Shown piece by piece: positions 27,633 through 37,902 of a stretch of DNA of 64,000 nucleotides. The stretch comes from Vagococcus fessus. Lineage in GTDB: Bacteria > Bacillota > Bacilli > Lactobacillales > Vagococcaceae. Where the stretch lies: positions 558,001 to 622,000 of the forward strand of contig NZ_NGJY01000002.1 in the NCBI RefSeq assembly GCF_003987565.1. The letters are read 5' to 3'. The number at the start of each line of letters is the position of its first letter. Position 1 is the first letter of the stretch. Both the position numbers and the translations under genes were made by a program. Under the pieces are notes generated by a model. That model was given only the letters and a program-made list of their open reading frames with translations. It was not told where the DNA came from and did no database searches.

Positions 27633-29762
27633 TTATTTCGATAAGTCATTTATCTTTTGCAGTAGTAATTCATTCGGCGTTGCCGTATATAATTTATACT
27701 CATCAGAGAGACTAAGTGTAACCTCATCTCTAATCATCTCAGCTAATTGTTCCACCTCATCTGTCGTAACTGTTGAAAAATCAGCATAAATATCCTCGTA
27801 TACTCCTCTGCTTTGAGAAAATTTATCGAAATCTTTTACATATAAGTAGAACGGTGTCTCAATATGAAGGCAATCAAACAGAACGGATGAATAGTCTGTA
27901 ATCACATAATCTACTTGGGCAATTAACTCTTGAATATCACTCTCTTTACCATGAGTCACTAGTCGTAACTCACTAGAAGCCGTATTGCCAACAACTAAAT
28001 CATGATCCTTCACATGAATTTCATACCCTTCACCTAACAAATTTGATAATTTTTCTAAATTCAAGAAATATGCAAAATCCTGTTTACTCGCATCGATACG
28101 GTGATTATAATCTCGCCATGTTGGAACATAAAGTATTTTTTTAACACCTTCTTTATCCGCAACATTATTTATTAACCACTCATTCCTAGGGTAGCCATAC
28201 TTCAAATACTTCTTATCTGGAATAAGCATTGAACTCTTGAACTTATCAACAGCAATAGGAGCATCCAATAAGAAATAATCCCATCTCTGAATATCTGCCA
28301 TCTTGGCCTTTTTATGAGTCGGCGCTTTGGACACAATGTCTACTTCAAAACTATCAAACAACATTTTTTTAAGCGGTGTACCATGCCACAATTGAATCCA
28401 TTCTTGATTAGGATACTTCTTAATGTCAAGAGGAACCCACGATTCCGAAACAACTACTTTCGCTGAAGATAATGCCTGATAAAATTGACGACTAAACGGT
28501 TTTAATCTGTATTTATCAGGAACTGCCTTATCCCAACTCGCAAAATACAATGGTGCATCTGGCTCATGTTCCACTAGATACTCAAACAAATACTTAGAAT
28601 TCCCTTTTAATTTGAAGTCAAATCCTAGCATCACGGTCCCACCCAAATATTTAGCAGGTTTTGGTAGTACTTTCATCGCAATTTTATTTACTAACTTATA
28701 TACACGGCGCTTCACAACCGGGACTTCCAACGGGAGAAGTTGACTCTTTACTTTATTAGCTACCTTATACCCGTAATTGATTGCTTTATAATCAAATTTC
28801 AGTGATGCTTTTCCTTTCGTTTTTAAAGTTTTACTCACTAACCTCTTAAACAACTTCGTTTCATTAGTCGGTATTCGAATCTCATCTTCATACTTAACTA
28901 TTAACGATTGAACGTGAGAAATTAGTTTTGATTTATACTCACCTGGAACTCGAATGCCATATTTAAATGAACGGTCAAGAAAATAACGTAAGACGTAAAA
29001 CCGAGTTTCTGATGTTCTAGGTTCTAAAATTTCCATTGTTTTATTTGTCGCAATTACAAAACTATCATAGTGCTTTGTTGTATTATGATTTGTTTTTGTT
29101 GTTGAATTCTCATGTACCCTAACTAGGTATAAAATATTAGGCAAACATACTATTTTTCCTGCTCTGTTAATCGACTTTACAAAGAACTCAAAATCTTCGT
29201 AAATATATCCTTCCCCGTACTCTATAACAGCTTTGTCAATAAATTCTTTCTTATACAATTTATTCACTGAAAAATAAGTTTTATTTGCTAATAACTTATC
29301 ACACTCATCACCTTCTAGCACTTCTCTACCTGAAAGATTGCTGATTTCAACATAGGATTGCTTCCCTGTTAAAGCATTATAATAAGCCCATTCAAACTGA
29401 ACCATATCAGGCTTGTCAGATTCATTATAGGCACGCCATACTTTTGAAAGTGCCTTTTCTTCTAACCAATCATCACTATCTAAAAATAAAATCGTTTCAC
29501 CTTGACTAATCTCTAACGCTCTATTCCTCGTGTAACCTTGACCACTGTTCCTATCATTCTCTCTTATTACCCACGAAAACTTTGTATCTTGCATCTCTAT
29601 AAACTCTCGAATACAAGACATACTATCATCAGTAGACTCATCATTATATAAAATCACTTCAACCTTAAGAGAACCCAGTTCTTTTTGAGAAGTCAGAGAC
29701 ATCAACGTTTGATCTATAAAATCTGATGCATTAAATACCGGTATTATTATTGATATATCCAT
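27633..29762 (-). CDS. Bifunctional GT2 glycosyltransferase / CDP-glycerol glycerophosphotransferase
   Basis: 709 aa fusion. The N-terminal GT2 domain (about 1-230) has DISIIIPVFN and LFLDSDDW. The C-terminal TagF/TarF-like domain (about 370-700) has WIQLWHGTPLKKMLFD, YVPTWRDYN and ITDYSSVLFDCL. The latter transfers glycerol-phosphate (or ribitol-phosphate) from a CDP donor to wall teichoic acid or a related polymer. It overlaps the upstream GT2 gene by 16 nt, forming a two-gene operon. The precise polymer is unknown, and no other teichoic genes are nearby. Confidence 0.85.
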   Translation of the reverse strand: MDISIIIPVFNASDFIDQTLMSLTSQKELGSLKVEVILYNDESTDDSMSCIREFIEMQDTKFSWVIRENDRNSGQGYTRNRALEISQGETILFLDSDDWLEEKALSKVWRAYNESDKPDMVQFEWAYYNALTGKQSYVEISNLSGREVLEGDECDKLLANKTYFSVNKLYKKEFIDKAVIEYGEGYIYEDFEFFVKSINRAGKIVCLPNILYLVRVHENSTTKTNHNTTKHYDSFVIATNKTMEILEPRTSETRFYVLRYFLDRSFKYGIRVPGEYKSKLISHVQSLIVKYEDEIRIPTNETKLFKRLVSKTLKTKGKASLKFDYKAINYGYKVANKVKSQLLPLEVPVVKRRVYKLVNKIAMKVLPKPAKYLGGTVMLGFDFKLKGNSKYLFEYLVEHEPDAPLYFASWDKAVPDKYRLKPFSRQFYQALSSAKVVVSESWVPLDIKKYPNQEWIQLWHGTPLKKMLFDSFEVDIVSKAPTHKKAKMADIQRWDYFLLDAPIAVDKFKSSMLIPDKKYLKYGYPRNEWLINNVADKEGVKKILYVPTWRDYNHRIDASKQDFAYFLNLEKLSNLLGEGYEIHVKDHDLVVGNTASSELRLVTHGKESDIQELIAQVDYVITDYSSVLFDCLHIETPFYLYVKDFDKFSQSRGVYEDIYADFSTVTTDEVEQLAEMIRDEVTLSLSDEYKLYTATPNELLLQKINDLSK

Positions 29763-30817
29763 ACTATTTCACTCTTTATCTCTCTTTTTATTTTTTTTAA
29801 TAACCTTATCGGTAACTCTTTCCGATGTTTCGTTTTAAATAATCCCTTAACCTTTTCTAAATCTTCACTATTTTTTAAAATAATATTAAACAACTTCTTA
29901 TCTAATTCGGGTGCATCATTTGGGATAATAAACCTTCCCTCTTGTTCCTTTATCATTTTCATTACTCCCAATACAGCTTCATCACATAATTCTTCCGGAA
30001 ACCTCGGAGCATATCCTACAGACTTACTTAAAAAATAATGCAGTACATGATATAACGATTCTTTATCTCTCGTCTGAACACTTGACATAGTCTGTGATAC
30101 GGCTGTTTGAAAATCATTAAAATGTTTAGAGGTCTTTCTATTAGCTCCTGTTGTAGAATTATTATGTAATCGAACATAATAATAAATAGCTTTAAGAATA
30201 AGTAAACTTTCAACTTTAGTTGCCATCCTTACAAAAAATTCAAAATCTTCATATATATATCCTTCACCAAAACAAATATCATGTGTTAACAAGAATTCTT
30301 TTTTATATAAACGATTTACAGGATAATATATAGCTTGCTTTAACACACGCTCACATTTCCCCCCAAGAAACAGTGTTCCATTTTTTTCATTGGTCGGCTG
30401 GCTATAATTTATTTTATTCGTCACATCATCAAAAAAAGCCCATTCAAACTGAACAACTTCTGGTTCTTCCAAGTATTTTTTTAAAGAAGTAAAAATCCCG
30501 ATCATCATATCTTTTTCAATAATATCATCCGAATCCAAAAAAAAGAGATAGCGACCTTGAGCCCTCTTAATCCCTTCATTACGCAAAACACCCTGACCTC
30601 TATTTACAGAATTAGAAATAATTTCCCATTTCAAGTTAGGATGACGATGTACACTCGTATACTCTCGAAGTACATCTAACGTATTATCACTTGAAGCATC
30701 ATCTAATAAAAGCACCTCAATATCAAGTAAGTCTGTACATTGTTGATAGATACTTTTTAATGTTTCTTCTATATAATTTTGACCATTGTAACATGGCATA
30801 ATAATTGATACATCCAT
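29747..30817 (-). CDS. GT2-family glycosyltransferase
   Basis: 356 aa. The GT-A fold has MDVSIIMPCYNGQNYIEETL, nucleotide-sugar binding LLLDDASSDNT and the DxD-like YLFFLDSDDI. The region GEGYIYEDFEFFVRMATK closely parallels the N-terminal domain of the downstream fusion protein, so the two probably arose by duplication. It likely adds sugar to a teichoic acid or capsule-type polymer. It is first gene of the pair; the start follows AGGAGG. Confidence 0.82.
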   Translation of the reverse strand: MDVSIIMPCYNGQNYIEETLKSIYQQCTDLLDIEVLLLDDASSDNTLDVLREYTSVHRHPNLKWEIISNSVNRGQGVLRNEGIKRAQGRYLFFLDSDDIIEKDMMIGIFTSLKKYLEEPEVVQFEWAFFDDVTNKINYSQPTNEKNGTLFLGGKCERVLKQAIYYPVNRLYKKEFLLTHDICFGEGYIYEDFEFFVRMATKVESLLILKAIYYYVRLHNNSTTGANRKTSKHFNDFQTAVSQTMSSVQTRDKESLYHVLHYFLSKSVGYAPRFPEELCDEAVLGVMKMIKEQEGRFIIPNDAPELDKKLFNIILKNSEDLEKVKGLFKTKHRKELPIRLLKKIKREIKSEIVWIYQ

Positions 30818-30881
30818 TTGAAATCCTCCTAACCTATCAAAAGTAAGTCGTTACTTTATCTATTTTATCAAACCTATCAAT

Positions 30882-30914
30882 AAAAGCCTATATCTTATCT
30901 AGATATAGGCTTTT
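30882..30914 (-). terminator. Terminator of pnp
   Basis: A perfect 14-bp inverted repeat AAAAGCCTATATCT/AGATATAGGCTTTT with a 5-nt loop lies 8 nt after the pnp stop. Confidence 0.75.
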
Positions 30915-30921
30915 ATAATAA

Positions 30922-33063
30922 TTATTTAACTTCTGGTTTTTCTTCTTTTTTAACTTCTGGTTTTGGTAATAACTCTTTACGAGAAGCATTAACACGGCCT
31001 TGTTTATCGATTTCTGTAACTTTAACCTCGATAACGTCACCCATTTTAACAACATCTTCAGTATTAGCAACACGTTCATGTGCTAATTGAGAGATATGAA
31101 CTAAAGCATCTTTACCTTTAAATAAGTTAACAAATGCACCGAATTTTTCAACACGGACAACAGTCGCTTTATAAGTTTCACCAACTTTAGCTTCTCTTGT
31201 TAACTCTTCAATAATTTCGATAGCACGTTTGATCATCGCTGCATCAACTGCTGCAATACTTACGTTACCTTCTTGGTCAATATCAATCTTAACGCCAGTT
31301 TCTTCAATGATTGAATTGATTGTGTCGCCACCTTTACCAATGACTGTCTTGATCTTATCAGGATTGATTTGGATCATTTCAATCTTAGGAGCGTATTCGC
31401 TTAACTCTTCACGAGGTTCAGCAATCGCAGAGGTAATCACATTAAGGATTTCCATACGAGCTTTTTTAGCTTGTGCTAACGCTTCAGTTAAGATTTGTTC
31501 AGTGATACCTTCAATTTTGATATCCATTTGTAAAGCCGTAATCCCTGCTTCAGTACCTGCAACTTTAAAGTCCATGTCGCCTAGGTGATCTTCAAGACCT
31601 TGAATATCTGTTAAAACTGTATAGTTATCTCCGTCCATTACAAGACCCATTGCAATACCAGCTACAGGTGCTTTAATCGGCACACCAGCATCCATAAGAG
31701 CTAAGATCCCACCACAGATACTTGCTTGAGATGATGAACCATTTGATTCTAATACTTCAGAAACCACACGAATCATGTATGGGAATTCCTCTTCTGATGG
31801 AATAACTTGAGCCATAGCACGTTCACCTAAAGCACCGTGACCAATTTCACGACGACCTGGTGCACGAGTAGGACCAGTTGATCCAACACAGAATTGAGGG
31901 AAGTTATAATGATGGATGAAACGTTTTGTTTCTTCAGAACCTAAGCCATCAATAATTTGGTGCTCACCTAATGGCGCTAATGTTACAGTAGATAACGCTT
32001 GTGTTTGACCACGAGTGAATAATCCTGAACCATGAACGCGAGGTAAAATACCTACTTCACTTGCAAGCGGACGAATCTCATCAATTTTACGACCATCAGG
32101 ACGTACTTTATCAATTGTGATTAAACGACGCACTTCATTTTTTTCCATATCTTCTGCAATTTGACGCACTTCTTTCATACGTTTAGCAGCATCTTCTTCA
32201 CCTGCGAATTTTTCTTCGTAAGTTTCGATGATTTCTTTTTTAACAGCGTCGATATTATCTTCACGTGCTAATTTTTCTTCAGTTTGAATTGCTTCAACCA
32301 TACGTGCTTTATAAGCATCATTGATTTCAGTTTCTAATTCTTCAGAAATTTGTAATAATTTGATTTCCATTTTTTCTTTGCCAACTTCAGCAGCAATTTT
32401 TTCTTGGAAAGCAACTAATTCTTTAATGGCAGCATGTCCGAATAATAATGCACCTAGCATATCTTCTTCAGATACTTCTTTAGCACCACTTTCTACCATG
32501 TTAATCGCATCTTTTGTACCAGCTACGCTTAACTCGATATCTGATAATTCAGTTTGTTCAACAGTTGGGTTTAACACATACTCACCGTTAATACGACCAA
32601 CGTTTACTCCAGCGATAGGGCCATTGAATGGGATATCTGAAATAGATAATGCTAATGATGAACCTAACATAGCTGACATTTCAGGTGTACAATCTTGCTC
32701 AACACTCATCACGATATTTGTGATTTGAACGTCATTACGGAAACCTTCCGCAAACATCGGACGAATCGGACGGTCAATTAAACGAGCTGTTAATGTTGCA
32801 TGCTCACTTGGACGACCTTCACGTTTAATAAAGCCTCCAGGTACTTTACCTGCTGCGTACATTTTCTCTTCGTAGTTAACTGTTAACGGGAAGAAATCAA
32901 CATCTTTAGGTTCTTTTGACCCTACTGCTGCAGTTAAAACAACTGTATCTCCATAACGAACTAAAACTGATCCGTTTGCTTGTTTGGCTAATTGACCAAC
33001 CTCAACTGATAGCGGACGTCCGCCCCAATCCATTGAAAAAACTTTTTTTTCTGAACTTACCAT
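30922..33063 (-). CDS. pnp: Polyribonucleotide nucleotidyltransferase (PNPase)
   Basis: 713 aa. Two RNase PH domains (about 1-210 and 310-540, with [22 protein letters not shown] and [13 protein letters not shown]) are followed by a KH domain (about 550-620, [17 protein letters not shown]) and an S1 domain (about 620-690, [20 protein letters not shown]). It is a phosphorolytic 3'-5' exonuclease of the RNA degradosome. It follows rpsO, with a terminator and its own structured leader between them. Confidence 0.97.
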   Translation of the reverse strand: MVSSEKKVFSMDWGGRPLSVEVGQLAKQANGSVLVRYGDTVVLTAAVGSKEPKDVDFFPLTVNYEEKMYAAGKVPGGFIKREGRPSEHATLTARLIDRPIRPMFAEGFRNDVQITNIVMSVEQDCTPEMSAMLGSSLALSISDIPFNGPIAGVNVGRINGEYVLNPTVEQTELSDIELSVAGTKDAINMVESGAKEVSEEDMLGALLFGHAAIKELVAFQEKIAAEVGKEKMEIKLLQISEELETEINDAYKARMVEAIQTEEKLAREDNIDAVKKEIIETYEEKFAGEEDAAKRMKEVRQIAEDMEKNEVRRLITIDKVRPDGRKIDEIRPLASEVGILPRVHGSGLFTRGQTQALSTVTLAPLGEHQIIDGLGSEETKRFIHHYNFPQFCVGSTGPTRAPGRREIGHGALGERAMAQVIPSEEEFPYMIRVVSEVLESNGSSSQASICGGILALMDAGVPIKAPVAGIAMGLVMDGDNYTVLTDIQGLEDHLGDMDFKVAGTEAGITALQMDIKIEGITEQILTEALAQAKKARMEILNVITSAIAEPREELSEYAPKIEMIQINPDKIKTVIGKGGDTINSIIEETGVKIDIDQEGNVSIAAVDAAMIKRAIEIIEELTREAKVGETYKATVVRVEKFGAFVNLFKGKDALVHISQLAHERVANTEDVVKMGDVIEVKVTEIDKQGRVNASRKELLPKPEVKKEEKPEVK

Positions 33064-33092
33064 TTTATCTTCTCCTTTTTAGGGGACAGCAA

Positions 33093-33147
33093 CTACTAAA
33101 CAAATGACAGGGCCTGATTTAGTCAGATCATCTCATTTGCATAGTAG
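33093..33147 (-). ncRNA. Long hairpin in the pnp leader
   Basis: On the minus strand CTACTATGCAAATGA pairs with TCATTTGTTTAGTAG (13 of 15 positions). An inner CTGA/TCAG stem is nested in the loop. It lies about 30-85 nt before the pnp start. In E. coli the pnp leader hairpin is cut by RNase III for autocontrol; the same role here is inferred. Confidence 0.5.
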
Positions 33148-33239
33148 CGGTTATCGTCACCCTTTAGTTATATATAAACGATTATCATATAGGAATACTC
33201 GTCTTTATGCCATCTCTTCTTTTTTTAAGAAAGAAATAA

Positions 33240-33279
33240 AAAACAAAAGAAAGCGAGATTCATAATGAACCTCACTTTC
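33240..33279 (-). terminator. Terminator of rpsO
   Basis: GAAAGTGAGGTTC and GAATCTCGCTTTC flank ATTAT. TTTTGTTTTTT follows on the minus strand. Confidence 0.8.
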
Positions 33280-33299
33280 GAGTAGGTTGTCAGTTATGA

Positions 33300-33569
33300 T
33301 TAACGACGTAAACCTAATTTTTGGATTAATTCGCGGTAACGAGTTACATCGTTGTTACGTAAGTAAGCTAATAAGTTACGACGGTGTCCAACTTTTTTCA
33401 TTAAACCACGGTATGAATGGTGATCTTTTTTGTGTGTTTGAGAATGCTCATTTAGGTGATTGATTTCAGCAGTTAATACAGCGATTTGTACTTCTGGTGA
33501 ACCAGTATCTCCTTCTTTACGTGCGTACTCTTTGATGATTTGGTTTTTTTGCTCTTTTGACATTGCCAT
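33300..33569 (-). CDS. rpsO: 30S ribosomal protein S15
   Basis: 89 aa. Contains [24 protein letters not shown] and [22 protein letters not shown], the 16S-binding helices. The 5' leader (about 33570-33665) is folded-looking and may be the S15 autoregulatory element. A TTGCAT-17-TAAAGT promoter is possible on the minus strand near 33670-33700. It is paired with pnp, as in most bacteria. Confidence 0.97.
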   Translation of the reverse strand: MAMSKEQKNQIIKEYARKEGDTGSPEVQIAVLTAEINHLNEHSQTHKKDHHSYRGLMKKVGHRRNLLAYLRNNDVTRYRELIQKLGLRR

Positions 33570-33849
33570 GTGTATCCACCTCTTTCTATAATTTCACCCG
33601 AAAACTGAGTAAACCGTTGGTGACTCGATAAACCAAGTGATGGGTCATACGAAAATTCGTACAATCTTACTTTACCCTATGCCCTACCTAAATGCAAGCT
33701 TAAATCCCTATTTCTCCCCTTTTTTAGTCCACAATAACTTCAGCCACTTTTTATTCTTTTTTCTATATTTTATGATACAATATAGTGATGAAAAAATGAC
33801 ACATAACCGTAGTTTTACGTCATTTAAAGAATAAGGAGAGATACTAATT

Positions 33850-34413
33850 ATGATTACAATGAACGATATTATCCGTGAAGGTAACCCAACCCTTAGAGAA
33901 GTTGTCCCTGAAGTTGAACTTCCTCTGTCTAATGAAGATAAAACTCTAGCTGATGAAATGCTAACATTCTTAAAAAATAGTCAAGATCCTGAAATTGCCG
34001 AAAAATACAATCTACGTGGTGGCGTTGGTCTTGCAGCACCTCAACTTGATATAAAAAAACGTATGATCGCTGTTCATATCCCAAGCATGGATCCTGAAAT
34101 TGATGAACCTACATTTAGTGCTGTTATGATTAACCCTAAAATCATTAGCCATACTGTTCAAGATGCTTGTCTACGTGATGGCGAAGGTTGTCTATCAGTA
34201 GACCGTGAAGTACCAGGATATGTTGTTCGTCATGCTCGTATTACCGTAACTTATACTGATGTTAACGGTGAAACCCAAAAGAAAAAATTCAAAAACTATG
34301 ATGCAATTGTTATCCAGCACGAAATCGACCATTTAAACGGTGTAATGTTCTACGATCACATCAACAAATTACAACCTTTTGCTATTGGCAAAGATGTTTT
34401 AATTATTGACTAA
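33850..34413 (+). CDS. def: Peptide deformylase
   Basis: 187 aa, type II (Gram-positive) deformylase. The three active-site motifs are [14 protein letters not shown] and HEIDHLNG (metal ligands Cys, His, His; catalytic Glu). It removes the formyl group from nascent chains. It opens [18 protein letters not shown], and AAGGAGAG precedes the start. It stands alone. Confidence 0.97.
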   Translation: MITMNDIIREGNPTLREVVPEVELPLSNEDKTLADEMLTFLKNSQDPEIAEKYNLRGGVGLAAPQLDIKKRMIAVHIPSMDPEIDEPTFSAVMINPKIISHTVQDACLRDGEGCLSVDREVPGYVVRHARITVTYTDVNGETQKKKFKNYDAIVIQHEIDHLNGVMFYDHINKLQPFAIGKDVLIID

Positions 34414-34415
34414 AC

Positions 34416-34451
34416 AAAAAGACGCTCCCTTTCAAAGGAGGCGTCTTTTTT
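34416..34451. terminator. Bidirectional terminator between def and the Cof-type phosphatase
   Basis: AAAAAGACGC(T)CC and GG(A)GGCGTCTTTTT make a bidirectional stem. Confidence 0.8.
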
Positions 34452-35232
34452 ACTTCTCAATTAGACCATTTTCAATAGCGGCATGTAAAATCCCATGTTC
34501 ATCATTACTCTTCGTTATGTAATTACCATGTCCTTTAACTAAATCAGAAGCATTGCCCATTACAACACCAAGACCTGCAAGATCTAACATTTCAATATCA
34601 TTTTCGCCATCACCAAATGCTATGATATCTTTTTCCGCAATCCCTTTGTCCTTAGCAATAACTTTTAAGGTCTCAGCTTTCGAACCATGTTTAGAAACGA
34701 CATCTACACCATCAGATACCCAACGTGTAAATCTTAATTTATCAAGAAGTGGTGTGAAAAGTTCCTCTTGATCAGCTGTACAGAACATAATCGCTTGATA
34801 GATTGCGTCTTCTTTATCAATATCAAAATCGAATGATGGTCCGAAATGCTCGTAACCCACTTTTTTCTGACGATCACTTTGTTCTCTAAATTCTTTTTGC
34901 TGCTTCACTTCACGCTCAGTTTGATAAAGAATATCTATATTTTTTTCATTTGCCAGCGCAACGATTTCTTTTAATTCTTCTTTATCAATCGGAAAACTAT
35001 GTGATAACTCATGATTTTCATACGCATACGCTCCATTACATAAGATGTAATTTTTTACACCTAATTCTTTAAGTGCTTCTTGCGCTGTAAAGTAACTACG
35101 TCCAGTTGCGACTGTCACATAATGCCCTGCCTCTTCTAATTCTCTTAGCACACGTAAACTACTATCTAGAATTTTACGATCCGATGTATACAACGTGCCA
35201 TCAATATCAAATGCAATTAACTTTCTAGTCAT
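34450..35232 (-). CDS. Cof-type HAD phosphatase
   Basis: 260 aa. Motif I LIAFDIDGTLYTS, motif II TVATGRSY, motif III lysine in HGSKAETLK and motif IV FGDGENDIEML are all present. The type IIB cap lies between about residues 80 and 185. The Cof/YidA group acts on sugar phosphates, FMN or pyridoxal phosphate; substrate cannot be told from sequence. Convergent with def, own promoter region. Confidence 0.88.
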   Translation of the reverse strand: MTRKLIAFDIDGTLYTSDRKILDSSLRVLRELEEAGHYVTVATGRSYFTAQEALKELGVKNYILCNGAYAYENHELSHSFPIDKEELKEIVALANEKNIDILYQTEREVKQQKEFREQSDRQKKVGYEHFGPSFDFDIDKEDAIYQAIMFCTADQEELFTPLLDKLRFTRWVSDGVDVVSKHGSKAETLKVIAKDKGIAEKDIIAFGDGENDIEMLDLAGLGVVMGNASDLVKGHGNYITKSNDEHGILHAAIENGLIEK

Positions 35233-35350
35233 ACCTTGTCATTCCCCTTACTTTTCTTTCCATTATTGAAACGCTTTATTCATTTTGACTTGCCTCTTAA
35301 TGGTATGCTAAATCACTTTATGATGCAACTTTTCCACCGTAAAACAAACA

Positions 35351-35382
35351 AAAAACAGCCTAGCACACGCTAAACTGTTTTT
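35351..35382 (-). terminator. Terminator of the second lrgAB operon
   Basis: AAAAACAG..TAGC and GCTA..CTGTTTTT flank ACAC, followed by a T-run on the minus strand. Confidence 0.7.
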
Positions 35383-35387
35383 ATATT

Positions 35388-36098
35388 CTATATAAATAAC
35401 GCAACAACTTTTAAAGTAAGTGGCGCAGCGACCACCGTAACAACACCAGCTACACCAATAGCTAGTCCCGACATCGCTCCTTCAACTGTTCCAAGCTCCA
35501 TCGCTTTAGACGTTCCAATCGCATGAGCTGAAGTTCCTAATGCTATTCCTTTGGCTACGGGCTCTTCAATTTTTGCCCACTTAAGAACTGTAGGTCCAAT
35601 AATCGCTCCCATAATTCCTGAAATAATTACTACAATAATCGTAATGGTTGGGATACCGCCCATTTTAACAGCAATTTCTGTTGCAATAGCTGTTGTAACA
35701 GATTTCGGTAACACCGATGCCATTAATTCTGGACTATATTTGAATAGTATAGCCGTAATAGCCGTGATAAATGTACTGAAAAATGACCCTACAATAATTC
35801 CTGCCATGATTGAACGTGCATGGTATTTTAATAAATGAAATGACTTATATAACGGAATTGCTATAGCTACAGTAGCAGGCGCAATTAACATCGTTAATAT
35901 ACTGCCACCACGGTTATAATTTTCATACGGAATATTTGTTAATTTTAAAAAGGCAATAACTACTAAGATAGACACAATCAGTGGATTAAAAATTGGTAAC
36001 TTTAACTTAGCAGCCAGTTCTCTTGCTAATAAAAATACAGCAATCGATAAAACTAAACCAAATAAATAATTACTCGTCAATTCGTGTAACATGTCCAT
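35388..36098 (-). CDS. LrgB/CidB-family membrane protein (second copy)
   Basis: 236 aa, multi-span. Family signatures: LIAPATVAIAIPLYKS, LGTSAHAIGTSKAMELG and a C-terminal GVAGVVTVVAAPLTL. It is clearly related to, but diverged from, the LrgB at 2.9 kb. It overlaps its LrgA partner by 29 nt. No LytSR-type regulator adjoins this pair, so it may be the CidAB-like counterpart or a dedicated transporter. Confidence 0.85.
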   Translation of the reverse strand: MDMLHELTSNYLFGLVLSIAVFLLARELAAKLKLPIFNPLIVSILVVIAFLKLTNIPYENYNRGGSILTMLIAPATVAIAIPLYKSFHLLKYHARSIMAGIIVGSFFSTFITAITAILFKYSPELMASVLPKSVTTAIATEIAVKMGGIPTITIIVVIISGIMGAIIGPTVLKWAKIEEPVAKGIALGTSAHAIGTSKAMELGTVEGAMSGLAIGVAGVVTVVAAPLTLKVVALFI

Positions 36099-36477
36099 GC
36101 TCCTCCTCTTCGTTTAACCCCGCTAAATCACCTTCGTATTTTCGTTTAACAAATTGAACCACACGACCAACGACCGCCATTGTTAAACCTGTTAATACAA
36201 TGGTCATCAACAACAGGCTAAACCAGCTATCTTTAACCAAATCAAAGTCGACCATAATCCCGACCCCTGCTGGTAAAAATAAAATACTTAAATTATCTAA
36301 TAAGAAGGTCCCAACCATATCAACATCATCTACTTTCACAAACTTAAAGTATAGTGCTGCAAATAGTAAAAGCATGCCGATCACACTTCCGGGGATAGGT
36401 AATTTAAATAGCTTTGATACAATTTCCCCTAAATAAGAAAAACTAATAATCAATAAAAACTCTTTAAACAACTTCAT
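36070..36477 (-). CDS. LrgA/CidA-family holin-like protein (second copy)
   Basis: 135 aa with four membrane segments. The signature FKLPIPGSVIGMLLLFAALY and SILFLPAGVGIMVDFDL are clear. The C-terminal tail is acidic and His-containing (NEEEEHGHVTRIDE). Start choice: AGGAGGAGAG lies before ATG 36477; the frame to 36501 starts upstream of it. A TATAAT box lies about 30 nt upstream on the minus strand. Confidence 0.85.
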   Translation of the reverse strand: MKLFKEFLLIISFSYLGEIVSKLFKLPIPGSVIGMLLLFAALYFKFVKVDDVDMVGTFLLDNLSILFLPAGVGIMVDFDLVKDSWFSLLLMTIVLTGLTMAVVGRVVQFVKRKYEGDLAGLNEEEEHGHVTRIDE

Positions 36478-36680
36478 TTTCTCTCCTCCTAACGTTCTCA
36501 TTTATTATATAGCAGAATTACTTCACATGAAACGTTATTTTAAAGGTTTTATATTAACAATCCCTTATACAAACCATTGTGACCGACTACACTAACACTT
36601 TGTGAAAACCCTTACTTTTAATGTTACATTTTATTGGAGAAAGAGATATAATATTTTAAAATTGATTAGCATTCTTCCTA

Positions 36681-36709
36681 TTGATATTCCGTCAATACTA
36701 TCGTATAAT
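36681..36709 (+). promoter_or_regulatory. Promoter of rpsD
   Basis: TTGATA, 17-bp spacer, TATAAT. Transcription would begin near 36716. Confidence 0.8.
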
Positions 36710-36715
36710 AGACTT

Positions 36716-36887
36716 TGTGTAAAATAAGCAGCTAGAAAATAAGTAACTCGTCAACAGTTTAGCGCCCGAGAGGTTCAATTGCGTAACCACGGCTGCAACG
36801 GTGAAGATTGAAGGTTGAACTGAACGAATACTAATATTTTCAAGAAATTATTTTACTCCAAAAAAACATTATTGGAGGAATTATATT
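36716..36887 (+). ncRNA. rpsD 5' leader, probable S4 autoregulatory element
   Basis: The leader is about 170 nt with a GC-rich folded core (about 36758-36830) containing GCGCCCGAGAGG and complementary GGTTCAA/TTGAAC segments. Bacillus rpsD is repressed by S4 binding to such a leader. The structure is seen; the S4 binding is inferred. Confidence 0.55.
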
Positions 36888-37499
36888 ATGTCACGTTATA
36901 CAGGACCAAGTTGGAAAATTTCACGTCGTTTAGGAATCTCATTATCAGGAACAGGGAAAGAGTTAGCTCGTCGCCCTTACGCTCCAGGTCAACACGGACC
37001 AAACAGCCGCGGTAAAAAATCAGAATACGGTTTACAAATGGCTGAAAAACAAAAATTACGTAACATGTACGGAATGAACGAACGTCAATTCGTTAACACA
37101 TTCGTTAAAGCTGGAAAAATTAAAGAAGGTAAACACGGTGTTAACTTCATGATCTTATTAGAACAACGTTTAGATAATGTTGTTTACCAATTAGGTTTAG
37201 CTACTACTCGTCGTCAAGCACGTCAATTAGTAAACCACGGTCATATCATGGTTGATGGCAAACGCGTTGATATCCCTTCATACCAAGTTTCAGTTGGTCA
37301 AGTGATTTCATTACGTGAAAAATCACAAAACTTAACAATCGTTAAAGGTGCTTTAGAAACTGCTCTAGGACGCCCTGCTTACGTTACTTTTGATGAAGAA
37401 AAATTAGAAGGTAGCTTATCTCGCTTACCTGAACGCGAAGAATTATCTCAAGAAATTGATGAGTCATTCATCGTTGAATTCTACAACAAAAAACTTTAA
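36888..37499 (+). CDS. rpsD: 30S ribosomal protein S4
   Basis: 203 aa. Begins [20 protein letters not shown] and includes the S4 RNA-binding domain (about 90-155, [29 protein letters not shown]). It is a primary 16S rRNA binder and organises the 30S body. Highly biased codons suit strong expression. A monocistronic gene, convergent with comG. Confidence 0.97.
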   Translation: MSRYTGPSWKISRRLGISLSGTGKELARRPYAPGQHGPNSRGKKSEYGLQMAEKQKLRNMYGMNERQFVNTFVKAGKIKEGKHGVNFMILLEQRLDNVVYQLGLATTRRQARQLVNHGHIMVDGKRVDIPSYQVSVGQVISLREKSQNLTIVKGALETALGRPAYVTFDEEKLEGSLSRLPEREELSQEIDESFIVEFYNKKL

Positions 37500-37518
37500 G
37501 ATCCGTCTTACAAGTTAC

Positions 37519-37556
37519 AAAAAACTGTTTTCGTTTTATACGAAAACAGTTTTTTT
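37519..37556. terminator. Bidirectional terminator between rpsD and comG
   Basis: AACTGTTTTCG and CGAAAACAGTT flank TTTTATA, with A- and T-runs outside. Confidence 0.85.
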
Positions 37557-37557
37557 A

Positions 37558-37902
37558 TTATCTTTTTTCGATAAGAGTGTAACTCATCCCAGATGTCAGC
37601 ACAATATCAAACTCCACTTCTTTCGGTAATACACGGTACGCCACTGTCCCTAAATTATAAATGTACACCCCCTCTTTATCTTTAGGTTTACCTTCTAATA
37701 GTTGTTTAATCGTTAACTCCTCTAGAACCTTTCCCTCATAATAATATGTCACTTGCCTAAACATTTCTGACTCATCTTTATACACTGTCATCATCTTTAA
37801 TAAAACTAGAGATAGCAATAAAAAAACAATTAGAATTGATGGCAGAATACCTGCAGAAAAGCTAGTGCCATTGTGGAAAAACACTTTCAAATTCCTTACC
37901 AT
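37558..37902 (-). CDS. comGG: ComGG-like pseudopilus protein
   Basis: About 114 aa with an N-terminal hydrophobic segment (GILPSILIVFLLLSLVLLKMM) and no prepilin cleavage motif, as for ComGG. It is assigned by position as last gene of comGABCDEFG. The start is uncertain: ATG 37902 lacks a good site, whereas GTG 37884 lies 8 nt after AAGGA. It overlaps comGF by about 20-40 nt. Confidence 0.65.
   Translation of the reverse strand: MVRNLKVFFHNGTSFSAGILPSILIVFLLLSLVLLKMMTVYKDESEMFRQVTYYYEGKVLEELTIKQLLEGKPKDKEGVYIYNLGTVAYRVLPKEVEFDIVLTSGMSYTLIEKR

Noticed and set aside
35262-35280. Possible cre site TTGAAACGCTTTA.
   Set aside because: The central CG is offset from the consensus position.
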